A stretch of 64,000 nt of DNA from NCBI GenBank assembly GCA_010093485.1, contig MU001514.1, positions 713,145 through 777,144 of the forward strand, read 5' to 3'. The DNA comes from Karstenula rhodostoma CBS 690.94 (taxonomy: Eukaryota; Ascomycota; Dothideomycetes; Pleosporales; Didymosphaeriaceae). Below are positions 11,500-23,420 of the stretch, piece after piece. The position numbers and the translations under genes were made by a program. Within the stretch, counting starts at the first letter, position 1. Every line of letters begins with the position of its first letter. The notes below the pieces were generated by a model. That model was not told the origin of the DNA and did not search any database. It saw nothing but the letters and a program-made list of their open reading frames with translations.

Positions 11500-12522
11500 A
11501 TAGGGAGGGAATGTTGAAGGCAATAACTATGCCCTCACATGTTTGAAGGCTGCATCAGGTTCTGGGGTTGGCGACAAGGTTGTATTTTCTCGGTGCGTCC
11601 CCGAATATTCGTATATAGATAGTCATATAACTCATGTTCTTAAATCATATGTCTTTCCACGTGGGAGCACACAACATGTCTACCGCAGCCTCAATCGGGC
11701 TGCATAGCTTACTTCCCTGATATGAAGAGTAGTAAATCAACGTTATTAGTACACCAGTCATTGAATGACCCAATCGCAATGCCGACGTGAGCACCGCATG
11801 GCAGCAGGCTTTCTATATCGATAAGCCTCATTCAACGGTACGCAATGCTTACACGGTAAGCTATCAGCGTATGCAGTATTCTCCACAGGGTTCAGGACAA
11901 ATCGGAGTGATTCACCACCGTTGGAACCGAACCCGAAAGCGGGTGAAAGCTAAGGCGCATCATGCTGACTATTACTTCGATAAGATACTTTGCTCCTAAA
12001 AGTTGCGCAGAAGGTGTCTAAAGAAAGCATTTGTATCTCCGTTTGGCAGCTAACAAACTTTCGCACGAATGCATAGGAACAGCAAAGGCGTCAAAACCAA
12101 TAAAAGAAATTCCCACATTGCGCGACTTCTACGCAATGTAGGGGGGTTGATGACTTGAACTCAAAGGTGCCAACTTCCAATTTGAATGCCGTATCTGTAC
12201 ACTCCAGCAAAGTCTCGCAGGCTCAGCTCAAGGCGCTCTTAGTCGTCTCGACCCCTACTTTTCCCAACGGCCCAAATGTAATCGTACCGTTTCCCGTTGA
12301 CAGCATGACAGCTGCGAGGTGCCAAGCGCTACTCGTTTTGAGCAGCCCAGGAAAAGCGGGATGATGCTGCTCAAATCGTAATCGACTTGGATACAGCTCT
12401 GCATAGCAATCAAGGTGGACCTATATGCACCAACGGTGAGCAGGATGAAGAAAAAATTCGATAGAAGGCTTGCACGAGTATACATGGTGAGAGAGAGGCA
12501 TAGTTATTAGTCGTTGTCGTTA
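11500..12522. other. Intergenic region between transporter and carboxylase 3' ends
   Basis: About 1 kb between two convergent genes. Small ORFs (11787-11999, 12155-12364) show no recognisable protein. No repeat or RNA gene was seen. Confidence 0.4.
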
Positions 12523-15500
12523 TCAACTCCGCCTCAACAAGGCAAGATGCCCACCAGCTGTCACTGTGTCACCTGGCTTAACAAGCAACTTCTCAATCGT
12601 CAACTTCCCAGCCTTCGTTGCTGACTCTGGCGTCTTGACTGCAATCTCGAGCTTCATCGCTTCTAGGATTACAATCTATTCAAGATCAGCATCAGGAAAG
12701 TCAAGCTATTGCAGCTGTTGCTTACCACCGTCTCTTCGCCTGCATCGTCGCCTTCTTTCGCTTCGACTTTCCACACATTCGCATCCACGGGCGCTTCGAC
12801 ACTGACGATATTGGGGTCATCGAGCAGCTTTTCCACGGTGCTTTCATCGACCTGACTCTCCGCTTTTTCTTTCCGCCAGCGCTCCAAGCTGTCGTTCTCC
12901 GCTTTTGTCATCTCAGCTTGTGCCACCGCCTGCTTTTCTCTGATTTCCTTCACCTCTTCCATGGTTTGCTGGAGTAGCTTATTGTGCTCGGCCATATCGA
13001 ACTCTATCTCGTCATACTCCCAATCATACTTACCCGCCCTGAACTTACCAAGCAGCAGATCAAGTTCTTGCTCACTGACCTGATAGAACGTAAGGATGTC
13101 AAAGTCGCGGAAGATCCACGGTTGTTCGGTGAACCCGGGTTTGTAAGAGTAGTAGTCCCAGCACGGCACGGTACGACCGGTCATTTGGTAGCCACCTGGC
13201 GAATCGACAGGGTAGATCGACATGCAGCTACCCGCCCAGCCCACAGTTCCCTCGGGTGTGAACACTCGGCTAGGATTCATCTTTGGTGCGGAAATACGCT
13301 GTCGTGGGTCGACGGGTAGTGAGACTGTGTTACCACAGAAGAAGCCGACAACCACGGCCATAAATTGACCGCTGAGGTAGATGTCTTTGAGCTGCTGTGG
13401 TGTGAACGCATTGTTTTTTGCCACGAACGCCAGATTATCGGGCAAGTAAGGAGCATGCGGGCGTTGATTCGTCATGTAACGCTGAGTCGCTTCGTCCTGG
13501 AGTTTTGATTCGAATGAGATCGGGAGTTTGAAAACACGTGTGGGTACTTTAGTAGAGCGCAAGTCACCCAAGTTCGATTCAACGTCTTTGAGATAGGCCA
13601 CAAGATCCGACCGGGGAAGTTTAGCACCATTGTAATAAATTAGTAATGTGGTGCAGCATCCAACAGTATTAAGCAGGCTCGTTTTGATGGCATCAGGAGT
13701 GGCCTCCGATTTCAAAGTGTTTTCCAGTGCAGTGACACGGCACCGGTGATTGAGGTCGAAGGACTCGTCACCGTATTCGACAAGTATGTGGTCATCACCA
13801 CCTTGACGATAGCGAACTCTGGGGGTGCTGACGTCGGCGTCTTTCTCCCAGATTACAGCTTTCCCTATGTCACCCTCGTGGAAGTTGACGTGGTTGTTTT
13901 GCAGACTCTCTATGCCATGGAAGCCGTTGTCGGTCTTAATAGCTTCAGCAATCGAAAACAAAAAGTCGTCGTTCCGCCTTCTCTTCTTGAGTGCATCTTG
14001 TAATCCTACTCGGACGTATTTCACTGTGTTGCCTGCTTTGATCTGCCCAAGCTTCCACCAATCAGCCTTGACCACAGTCGTGCTACTAGTGAAGCCGCCA
14101 AAGTTGGGACAGTCCACAGGAAAGATACACGGATCATCTCCGGTCCAATTCAATGTTCCCAAAGGGTAGCCGTATTCGATGAGATTGCTCGGATGGGCGC
14201 CTCCTTCGCCACCACCCGCACGCGCCCACTTCGGCACAGGCCCGATGAGGCGGATGCCACTGCGCGACGCGTTGTGAGAGACTTTCCATTTCGTATCGTA
14301 AATGGTTTTTATGAACTCAGGTGCGAAGTAACCTTCATCATGTGGCCCAACCATGGCCGATATTTCCCAATCACTTTTGTAGCTCATCCGAAGATGCTCT
14401 GGCATGGTTGTAGACACAAAGTCTCTTGGGAGGGCTTCGGAAATTCGCAATAAATCGCCCGGTGCTAGCGCTCTACCTTGGTATCCGCCTATCGCAACCA
14501 GTGGAGAGGTCGATTTGGAGCCGAAGTAGCTTGCCACTGAAGGGAATCCTCCGTACACAGCAAGGTATGAGCGACATCCACCACCCGTGGTCTTACCGAT
14601 CTTGAGTTTGGAACCGGCTTCTATCTTCACGCTGGTCCACATCGGGAAGTCATGGTCATCTAAGAATGCTTCCATTGGTGCACCGCACAGCGCTACAATA
14701 GCCGGAGTAACAAAACGTAGCTCCGGTCCATTCAGGGTGATCTCTAGACCTTCTTTACCACTAGGATTTCCGACGAGCAAGTTGGCAATTTGGAATGCCA
14801 TAGGGTCCATGGGTCCGGAGTGCGGTATACCTTTGCCCACCGTTGGCCTTCCAGGTAGGTCTTGTATGAGAGTGTAGGCGCCAGCAGATACCACATCGAT
14901 CGCGTGAGGGGTGTATATGAAGTCTTGGAGAAAGCTGGTCATGGTGTTGCCCGCCTTGAAGCGCATATCTTCGACGATGCCAGCCAAGAACTCGAGATTT
15001 GTGGGTGGCCCACGGATGGATGATTGAGCGAGGAGGTCGTATATTCCCGAGATTGTGTCGTCACGCGATGCGCGATGAATCATGGCCTTTGCTATGAGAG
15101 GGTCGTAGTTGGGCGTGATGCGAGAACCAGTGAACACCCAAGTGTCAACTCGACTGCCTGAAACCTTTTTCCATTCGACTTTCTGAAGCAGACCTGGAGA
15201 GGGTGCATAGTCTTTGAGTGGATTTTCTGCGTATACACGAGCCTCGATAGCACAACCAGAAGGTCCAGCTGGCTGCATTTGCTTGAGTAATGCACCATCA
15301 AGCCCACCCTGGCCTTTGAGCTGAGCATCAGCCTGCTTTAGCATGAGCTCCACCAAGTCAACATCGTAGCAAAGCTCAGTGATACCATGCTCTACTTGAA
15401 GTCGTGTGTTCATCTCCAAGAAGAAAAAGTCGCCAGATTTATCATCTACCAGGTATTCGATAGTTCCAGCTGACCCGTACTTGATTGACTCGGCCAGGCG

Positions 15501-16386
15501 GACAGCTGCATCGCCTATCTTCGCTCGGAGATCGGGCCTCTTCTCTATGAATGGGCTCGGGCATTCCTCGATGACCTTCTGGTGCCGTCTTTGAATCGAA
15601 CACTCACGCTCGCCGAAGTGGATTGCCTGACCCTGCCCGTTGCCAAAAACTTGCACTTCGATGTGGTGACTGGCAGGGTAGAAAGCCTCAATAAAGACCC
15701 CGGGGTTCTTGAATAGGGTCTTGCCTCTTGACTGCACCATCCGAAAGCCCGCGCGCACTTCTTCGACCTTGTTGCACGTGATGAGGCCCATACCTCCGCC
15801 TCCGCCTGTAGCTTTCAGCATCACAGGAAACCCGATACGGGCCGCTTCTTTCGTCGCCGCATCCTCATCTTCGACGAGGCCTTTTGTGCCCGGCACAATG
15901 GGAACGTTTGCTTTCTCGGCGAGCGCTCTTGCTGTGTGCTTGATCCCGAACGCCTCGATGGACTCGGGAGAAGGGCCTACCCACGCAATGCCTGCATCGC
16001 CAACCAGTCGCGCAAAGTGCGCGTTCTCCGATAAGAATCCATATCCAGGAATGATTGCATCTGCGCCTTTTTCTGTCGCTATTCGCAAGATAGACTCTTC
16101 CTCTGTATAAGCCGTCGCATTGCTCCCAGGTAGCAGAACTGCTTCGTCAGCATCGCGAACGTGCTGCGATGCTGCATCGGCTTCTGAATAGATTGCGATA
16201 GTTTTGATGTTGAGTTTTCGGGCTGTCTTGCAGATGCGGACCTGCAAGAATGATGATGTCAGCGGATCTTATCGATAGCGACAGCTTCCGACGGCTTCCT
16301 GTCTCTCGCGTGTGTACTGTGTACTGTGTACATACCGCAATCTCGCCCCGGTTGGCGATGAGGAGTGTCTTGAGTTTCTCCATCAT
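12523..16386 (-). CDS. Biotin-dependent carboxylase: biotin carboxylase-KipA-KipI-biotinyl fusion (urea carboxylase family)
   Basis: Three exons: 16386-16336, 16241-12726 and 12675-12523, giving 1,239 residues. Domain order: biotin carboxylase with ATP-grasp (residues 1 to about 460; LLIANRGEIAVRICK across the first intron, KATGGGGGMGL, EMNTRLQVEHG); KipA/AHS2 (about 470-770; GKGIPHSGPMDPMAFQIANL); KipI/AHS1 (about 830-1060; ILVEYGDESFDLNHRCRV, PGGYQMTGRT); a coiled, charged linker; and a biotinyl domain with EAMKLE, biotin on Lys1197. This is the architecture of urea carboxylase (urea + ATP + bicarbonate to allophanate). The N-terminal allophanate hydrolase of DUR1,2 is missing. KipA and KipI are also the PxpC and PxpB subunits of 5-oxoprolinase, and the divergent neighbour is PxpA. 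The substrate may therefore be 5-oxoproline or another lactam rather than urea. Reading frame intact. Confidence 0.9.
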
Positions 16387-16675
16387 GAATCCGACCTGAA
16401 AAGTACAGCTCACGTACGATTTTGTGTGGTTGTACACCGAAAGGCACGGAGGCGTCAAGGGCGCATCGCAAACCCCGCCTACTGTCTGCCGATTCCCCTA
16501 TCTCGTCGCGACCCCGCTGCACTCCTCCCGCAATTGGCTCTCGAGCCTTTGCCGGCTCCATGGAATCGACGTCATAACAACGGTCCTGAGTGGAGGTCAG
16601 GAGCTTTGTCAATTGTTCATCACGGCAGGCTAGTAGAAACCACTGCGCATCTTCCACCCGCGAGAGGAACTCACG
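16387..16675. promoter_or_regulatory. Divergent promoter shared by the carboxylase fusion and pxpA-like gene
   Basis: Only 289 bp separate the two start codons. The interval holds one AGATAG (read as CTATCT near 16499), which fits a fungal GATA-factor site used in nitrogen regulation, and a CRE-like TGACGTC core near 16570 (minus strand). The proximity argues for joint control. Binding by any factor is inferred, not shown. Confidence 0.5.
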
Positions 16676-17548
16676 ATGCCGGCAATCAAGCACCCAGTCA
16701 AGATCAACGTGGACCTGGGAGAGGGTTACGGGAACTTTAAATGTGGTCCGGACGATGAGTTGATACCGCTTATCGACCATGCGAACATTGCTTGTGGCTT
16801 TCACGCTGGGTATGCTAGGTCCCGACCCCCATCGGTAGCTGTACTAAGATGCACAGTGACCCCTTGATCATGCACCAAACCGTCTTAGCATGCAAGAAGC
16901 ACAACATCGCCGTGGGTGCGCATCCTGGCTTGCCCGATATCCAAGGCTTCGGACGCCGCGAAATCAAAATGTCACCCGAAGAGCTTACGGCTGCCGTCCG
17001 ATACCAAGTAGGGGCCCTGAAAGCGTTCCTGGACGCCGAGGATGTGCCCCTCCACCACGTAAAACCACACGGTGTGCTATACGGGATGATGTATAGGGAT
17101 AAAGAGGTCTGCCGAGCCGTCTACGCGGGCGTACCTAAGGGCACGACGGTATTTGGGCTTGCCGGCACGCTGCACGAAGAAGTCGCGAAGGAGATGGGCT
17201 TGCCATTCGTCGCGGAATTATATGGCGATGTCAAATACAACAGTGACAACACGCTCGTCATTGACCGAAAGAAGAAGTATGTGGAGTGGACATAAAGACA
17301 ACACTGTGCTGACCACGCATAGACCATGGCATCCCGATGAGACGCGAAAGCACGTACGGAGCCAAGTGGAGAATGCGACTGTAACTACAGCTACTGGGGA
17401 GGAATTGCAGCTCCCAGTGGGCGATTACGAGGTTTCGCTATGCTGTCACTCGGATTCGCCCGGCGCAGTGGATATCGTAAGAGCAGCGCGCGAGATCGTC
17501 GACCAGTTCAACTCTAGCCATTTCCCAAACATAAGGAAAGGGTCGTGA
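16676..17548 (+). CDS. PxpA / LamB-YcsF family protein (5-oxoprolinase subunit A-like)
   Basis: Exons 16676-16809, 16857-17276 and 17323-17548, 259 residues, the family's usual length of about 250. Family blocks are present in order: [28 protein letters not shown] (completed across intron 1), [38 protein letters not shown] and [14 protein letters not shown]. Bacterial PxpA works with PxpB (KipI) and PxpC (KipA) in the ATP-dependent opening of 5-oxoproline to glutamate. The gene is transcribed away from the carboxylase that carries KipA and KipI domains, so the two products probably act together. Both introns are about 46-47 nt. Start: first ATG, which gives the canonical N terminus. Confidence 0.9.
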
Positions 17549-18306
17549 AAGTCACGAAACTTTCCAAACTAAATCGTTTCTAGAGCTATGATCTCGCTAT
17601 CCCCGTATGCAAGGCGTCTACGCGGCGGTCCGCGTGTGCATACCCACATCATATTATTTTCTATTGATCAACGCGAAAATATGTTCCCTACTTTTCCCTG
17701 GTGTAAGTGACCTTGAACCCTCCCAGTGTAGGATTCGTATATACCCCATGAGATATCGAAAAGCCAATAAATCTTTTATGGAGCTCCTTTTCCTTACCCC
17801 AAATTGGACTTCGGCGGAGAAGAACGGGAAATACCTTGTACGTGACCACAATTAGAGTGGTGTCAGCCAATAGACTGCCAATAAAAGGCTGCAACTTCGA
17901 CAGACGGCATCTCTCTTGAACCCAAGACTGAAATCCGGCTGCGGACGGGGACGGGGAGCGGGACGTGAACCTGGGGCGTTCACGAAATTACCAGAGTTGA
18001 TCCAGCATGCGTTGACGGTCTCTCGGGTCTGCTCTAGGTGTTTGACGCCCCTGTCGGTTAGAATTTCAACTGAAAGGACAATTAGCATTGCAAATATCGT
18101 GGACCACCTTTGTCTCGCTCTCGCCGTGGATCCTTTTGCACGACTTCTCGAATAGAACATCGCCAGAGAAGAGGGTATGCTCAGGAAGCGGCTACGTTCT
18201 AATAAGGAGCTTTGTGCGTCTGTACATGCCAAGAGTGACCCAAGCGTTTCAGTCGGATCTGCTATGACTGAATCCCGTCTGTTGCGCTACGCCACTCCAT
18301 TGTGCA
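17549..18306. other. Intergenic region between pxpA-like and AIM9-like genes
   Basis: About 760 bp with no recognised gene. A G-rich stretch around 17940-17965 (GGACGGGGACGGGGAGCGGG) is the only compositional feature. ORFs on both strands here look like chance frames. Confidence 0.4.
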
Positions 18307-20232
18307 ATGGTTATGGCGTTTTGTCGAAGCTCAAGTAGTCGTCTATTTACCGATCGCTTCTGTCGTGTTTCCCCACGGACCGTACAATTCCCACGAGCCG
18401 GGAGTTTCTGCTCAAAATCGACTCGCTTTCTGGCTCACTACTCAATGGAAGAACCTGTTGAGCTATTTGAATACACGTCGGGGCGATGGATGTATGTCGA
18501 CCCCTTTTGCTAAAGGCCACGCTCATTACTGACTACGGACTGAGTTGGAATGACGATTTCAAGCACTCTGAACGAAGACGTGTTTTTAATCTATCGGAAC
18601 TCAAGCGCTTCGCCGCCGCAGCTGTCAATCAGAACGTAGAAGACGTGACTTCTTTTGCAAAACTAGCTGAAGGAGGATTCAACCGAACTTTCCTAATTAC
18701 GATGCGTGACGGCTTTCAGTTCGTTGGACGCATCCCTTATCCAATTACCGAGCCGAAACACTTAGTCGTGGCTAGCGAAGTCGCGACGATGGACTTTCTC
18801 CGTTCACAGGGCATACCTGTTCCTCAGATCTACAGTTACTCGGCCACATCGGAGAATGCTGCTGGTACCGAATACATGTTCATGGAGCGCACCCAGGGAA
18901 CAAACCTGGGTGACATATGGTTTGACCTGTCTGAAAAGGCCAGAATTACCGTTGTCACCAAACTTGTGGAGCTGGAGTCTCGACTATTTGCTCTTGCGTT
19001 TCCGGCAAGCGGTAGTCTGTATTACACCAAAGATTTGCAAACCGGGATCCGTAAAGTAAAGGTTGCTGTCGCTAACTCTGCCCTCAATAACGACTTTTGC
19101 ATTGGTCCCGATACAAGACTCGACTTGTGGTATGGAAAACGGGGCGATATCGAGATTGATCGTGGTCCATGTACGTGCCAGCTCTTCAAGCCACATAACT
19201 AGATTCACTTTCTTACTGATCATCTGCTACACTGTACCCTATTATACACCAGCAACCTCAACTGACTATCCACAAGATACAGATTCAGCTGGGGCACTCA
19301 CAGCCGGTGCCAAAAAGGAAAATGCATATTTGACGAAGTTTGGCCAGCCGCTTCATCCCTTCCAACGTCTGCGGCGAGAGATCTACAATTATCAAAAGCA
19401 ATCGCCCTTGGATCATCTTGACAGTTTGGCCAAATACCTGCGAGTCGCGCCTTATCTCATTCCGCATAACAACGAAACTTTAAACCGCCCAACGCTAAGA
19501 CATCCTGATCTTCAACCAAATAATGTGTTTGTCTCTGATGAACTTGAAATTACTGGTCTAATCGATTGGCAACACTGTGCAATACTTCCGCTCTTTGCCC
19601 AGTGTGGCATACCGAATAGTCTCCAGAATTATGGCGACAGCGTCTCAGAATCACTCGCAACGCCTGAATTGCCAGCCCATTTCGATGAATTGGACGATCG
19701 CAGCCAGTTCGAGCAGGTCTTGCTCCTACGTCGGCGTCAACTTCACTACTTCTACGTTGCAACAACTGCAAAACTGAACCCAACGCACTACGATGCCTTG
19801 ACCTACAACTTCAGCATGTTAAGGCGCAAACTATTTGATCACGCGAGTTGCCCCTGGGAAGGCGATAACGTCACCCTCAAAGCTGACCTTATTTCCCTAT
19901 CGGAGAATTGGTCCAGTATTGCAGCCCCAGAACCTGGCGCAAGCGGTGACACGAGGACTCTGTGCCCAATTTCGTTCACAGAGGACGAGGTGACTGAGTG
20001 TAAGCGTCTCAATGCTGCGCAAATTGAGGCAGATGAGCAACTCCAGGCTTGTAGGGATGTCATTGGCATTGGCCCGGAAGGATGGGTACCATTAGAGTAC
20101 TACGAAGAGACAAAACAACGTGCACTAAAGCTGAAGGCTGATGCGCTTGAGGCAGCCGAGTCTGAAGAGGAACGAGTGAGGCTAGGTGAGCATTGGATTT
20201 TCGACGATTTCGATGAAGAGGTGTATTCGTGA
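18307..20232 (+). CDS. AIM9-like mitochondrial phosphotransferase (APH/protein-kinase-like fold)
   Basis: Exons 18307-18491, 18545-19170 and 19253-20232 (596 residues, phases consistent). The join over the first intron gives EYTSGRWIWNDDF, the conserved opening of fungal AIM9/phosphotransferase proteins. The first 47 residues are rich in Arg and Ser and almost free of acidic residues (for example RLFTDRFCRVSPRTVQFPR), as in a mitochondrial presequence. An alternative start at 18445 would omit this. The kinase-like core is visible: KLAEGGFNRTFLI (nucleotide loop), RHPDLQPNNVFV (catalytic Asp with metal Asn) and GLIDWQH (second metal site). The substrate is unknown; resemblance to aminoglycoside phosphotransferases is of fold only. 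The gene is intact. Confidence 0.85.
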
Positions 20233-20390
20233 GGGTTGTTATTTATAAGTGGAGAGATTAATGATAGGAGCTCCCGCCGTGCGGGTGGGTTACAGCGGTG
20301 CGTCGACGACCTTGATTTCGACTCGGGCTGGTCAGGCGCGTCGCCGCTTCCTTGCGCCTACGGGGTGATATTCCTATCTCCTAGCTCACG

Positions 20391-20700
20391 CTAGCTCACG
20401 ATGGCTTTGACGGCCGTGCCTACCCTCAGACTGCGGATCGCCGCCATGGCACGCTCTTCTGTCTCGGCCTGAATCAGCGCTAGAAACCTCTCACACGTCG
20501 ACTCCCGCTGCCCTATTACCTGCTTCTTTCCCTTGCGGTGCCGCGCTCCTCGGGTGCGGTGCTGGCAAAACATATGAACCTTTGTTTTATTTACCTGGCA
20601 GCCGTCGCACGCTATAGTGTTCCGCTTCTTCGATGAAGCTTGAATGGGCGCCAGGCGTGGCTTTTCAATGGCGCGTTCAGCGGGGAACAGGGGCCGGAGG
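20391..20700 (-). pseudogene. Remnant of a Zn2Cys6 transcription factor N-terminal region
   Basis: The minus-strand frame from about 20700 to the stop at 20391 reads through a Pro-rich leader, then KKRNTIACDGCQVNKTKV, a basic patch (HRTRGARHRKGKKQ) and LIQAETEERAMAAIRSLRVG. The first half resembles a zinc cluster (ACDxCRxxKxKC), but the third Cys is Val and the remaining cysteines do not line up. The final segment resembles the conserved helix after the cluster in many fungal regulators. No Met-initiated full frame exists and no downstream Fungal_trans domain follows. It is probably a decayed gene end. The short length makes this tentative. Confidence 0.4.
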
Positions 20701-21776
20701 GGATGCGTAGTACATGTTGCTTAGGTTATAGGTGTTTTATGGTGTGCGACGCCATTAAACGCGTATTTGCAGGGTGGGCCACTTATCGTATTTGTTTTCG
20801 TGGGTGGAACGCAGTATGATACGAGACTGTGGAGAGTTTCTACAGGGAAGCTTCCAGTCTAATAATGGGCGCGACATGTGGGGTGAGACGAGCGGTTTGC
20901 ATGGACATGCTTAGCGGTCATTGCTAATAGTCTCGGACAGCCACAGCCAGGCAGCCACAAGTTTTAGATTGTTCTATCATTTACATGAAGTTGTGGCTAC
21001 TTGAAGCTGAGGTGCCTCGGTTAGTTTTCTACGTAGGAGGTTTTTTGTTATTGCCTATTTACTGTGCCACAACAGGCGGGGTTCTCTGTCCATACTTGGC
21101 ACCAGCCTGACGGTGTCGCAACATGGCCAGCACACATTCCCGCTCTCCAAAAGCAGTAATGTTGGTACATTGGCAGACTTCTGCATCGCAACCTGAGACA
21201 TCTATATTGAGTGTCGAGCCAATCCATAATTGGCTTAGCTATCACGTGACTGACAAATACCTTGAACCCCGAAGGTAGGCGTGGGAGAAAGGCAGAGAGA
21301 GGGTGGTGAGGAAAAATTGCTGCAAGGACCTATAGCCGAGACTTATCTTGCTTGGCTTATGACGCCCTTCAGATGGTTCAGTCTTTTCCTTTTATGTTTC
21401 TCTGACAAAGCCGATTGCCCTATTAGGGCAACCAAGCACATACGGTGCAGTATGCAGGTCCAAGCTGAGCGGGCCGCAAGCGGGAGCGGGTCCCGTGCGC
21501 CTTAGCAATCCGACTATAACACTTATGGACTGCACATTAGTACTTGTAGCCAGTGTGCCGGGTACAGGCACAAAGTGTTGTATTTCTAAGCCGCCCCATT
21601 CCTCCAAGGAGCGCATGCCACCATGCCACATTGAGACTGACCCCTGCCCAACTGCCCCCTGCTCATTGTAGTTTGTGTCAACAATCAGAAAACCATGGTC
21701 ACTCCCACCCTCCCACACATTTTACTTGCAAACAATCCTTTGCTCGTCCTCGCCGTTGTAGCCACGCTCCACAACC
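20701..21776. other. Intergenic region and MFS promoter
   Basis: No further gene recognised. The last ~220 bp (from about 21560) is the promoter/5' leader of the MFS gene. It is repeated in inverted orientation at about 33,590-33,790. A GC-rich patch near 21,465-21,500 (GCTGAGCGGG, GAGCGGGTCCCG) also has relatives near 33,980-34,010. Confidence 0.45.
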
Positions 21777-23360
21777 ATGGACAACCCAGAATACGTCGAC
21801 CGCCTGGGCCGACAGCGGCCGAAGAAATTCAAGACGCTGGCCTCAGAGGTGGGATTCTGCTTCTCCATCATGACCTCGCAGATCATGGCTGTACGTCTCC
21901 TCCATGATCCCTCTGTGCTTTGTTGAAGCCGAGCCCTAACTCTATTAAAGGAATACTTTATTTCAGGTTTCAATGTTATTATACCCGCGCTGGTCAAAGA
22001 TCTAGACATACCCCCTGCCGCAACGATATGGCCAGCGAGTGCTTTCGCGCTCACGGCAGGAAGCTCTCTCCTCATATTCGGTCGCCTTTGCGACAAATAT
22101 GGCGGCTTCATTGTCTACAGTCTTGGTCTCCTCTGGTCCTTGACCTGGTCACTAATTGCAGGCTTCTCCCGGAACCAGCTTATGCTCGTTTTTTGCCGTG
22201 CACTCCAAGGCTTCGGGCCTGCTGCATTCCTTTCCTCTGGCATCATGCTGCTCGGCTCGAGCTACCGGCCTGGGCCGCGCAAAAACCTCGTTTTCAGCAT
22301 CTACGGTGGCTGCGCACCTATCGGCTTTTTCTCCGGAATTTTCGTCTCAGGCCTCAGTGGCCAATATCTGAATTGGAGGTGGTATTTCTGGATAGGCGCC
22401 ATTCTCACCAGTATATCGCTTGCGACAGCCCTGATCTATGTGCAATCCGATTTCCAAAGCACAAGACAGGCGAATGCGGATCAGCATGTCGAAATGGATT
22501 GGCTCGGCGCTGCATGCTTGTTTTCAGGACTCATCTTGGTCTTCTTTGCCGTTAACGATTGTGCACATGCGCCGCATGGCTGGCGAACCTCGTACATTCT
22601 CGTTTGCTTCATCCTTGGCATGTTCGTTCTCGGTGCTGCCGCATACGTCGAAGGCTGGGTTGCAAAACAGCCCCTACTCCCGGCTAGCCTATTTAGAGTG
22701 CCTCAGATGAAGCCATTCATCCTCGCGCTTTTCTTCTCGTATGGTGTTCTTGGAACCTGGCTTCTTTACACAACCTTATACGCTGAGAACATCATGGGCG
22801 CTCAGCCCTTGCAACTAGTAGCCTGGTTCGTTCCCTTTGCCCTGGGAGGCATAGTCCTATCTGCGCTTGGTGGATATGTCCTTCACCTGGTCCACGGAAC
22901 CATTCTTCTCGTCATATCTGGCTTAGCATGGGTTCTGGCGCCTTTGCTCTTCGCTATTGCGCCACAGGGAGCTACATACTGGGCCTACACACTGCCCGCC
23001 ATGATTTGCGGCACCCTGGGCATCGACATCACGTACAATATCGCCAACATCTTCATTACGACTAAGCTGCCAGACCAGGAGGGGCTGGCAGGAGCTGTGT
23101 GCAACAGTGTTCTGTTCCTTGGCGTCAGCTTTTTCCTGGGCTTTGCCGATTTAACGGCCCAGCAGACAGAATCACAGGGAATGCGGAAAAGCTACAAAGC
23201 CGTCTTCTGGTATGCGGTTGGCTGCGCGTCGGTTTCCGTCATCTTGTTGCTGGGGTTTGTGAATATTGAGAGGGCCAAGAGTGAGGTAAGAGAAGGAGAC
23301 GAGGCTGAAGGCGAGGGGAGCGAAGGTCACGTTGAAATGGCTCGAGCGGGCCAAGAGTGA
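21777..23360 (+). CDS. MFS drug-efflux-type transporter (DHA2-like, aminotriazole-resistance family)
   Basis: Exons 21777-21890 and 21951-23360 (507 residues). The first intron interrupts QIMA|EYFISGFNVIIPAL. The protein has repeated hydrophobic segments compatible with 12-14 helices, with IFGRLCDKYGG in the first cytoplasmic loop and RALQGFGPAAFLSSGIMLL in the next helices, as in DHA2 exporters. Such proteins expel toxic compounds or secondary metabolites, and the gene sits at the left edge of a cluster of tailoring enzymes. The C terminus is odd: an imperfect 76-bp direct duplication (from about 23,272 to 23,420) brings the stop codon into the second copy, which is read in a shifted frame (ending RAGQE). 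The transmembrane core looks intact. Confidence 0.87.
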
Positions 23361-23420
23361 GGTAAGCGAAGGAGACGAAGCTGAAGGCGAGGGGGCAAAG
23401 GCCACGTTGAAATGGCTCGC
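23271..23420. repeat. 76-bp imperfect tandem duplication over the MFS stop codon
   Basis: GGGCCAAGAGTGAGGTAAG begins near 23,272 and again near 23,348. Each copy continues through GAAGGAGACGA, GCTGAAGGCGAGGGG and CACGTTGAAATGGCTCG. The period is 76 bp at the left side, so the second copy is out of frame with the first. Confidence 0.85.

Noticed and set aside
12984..14169. Plus-strand ORFs opposite the carboxylase
   Set aside because: Shadow frames of a highly conserved multidomain gene on the minus strand.
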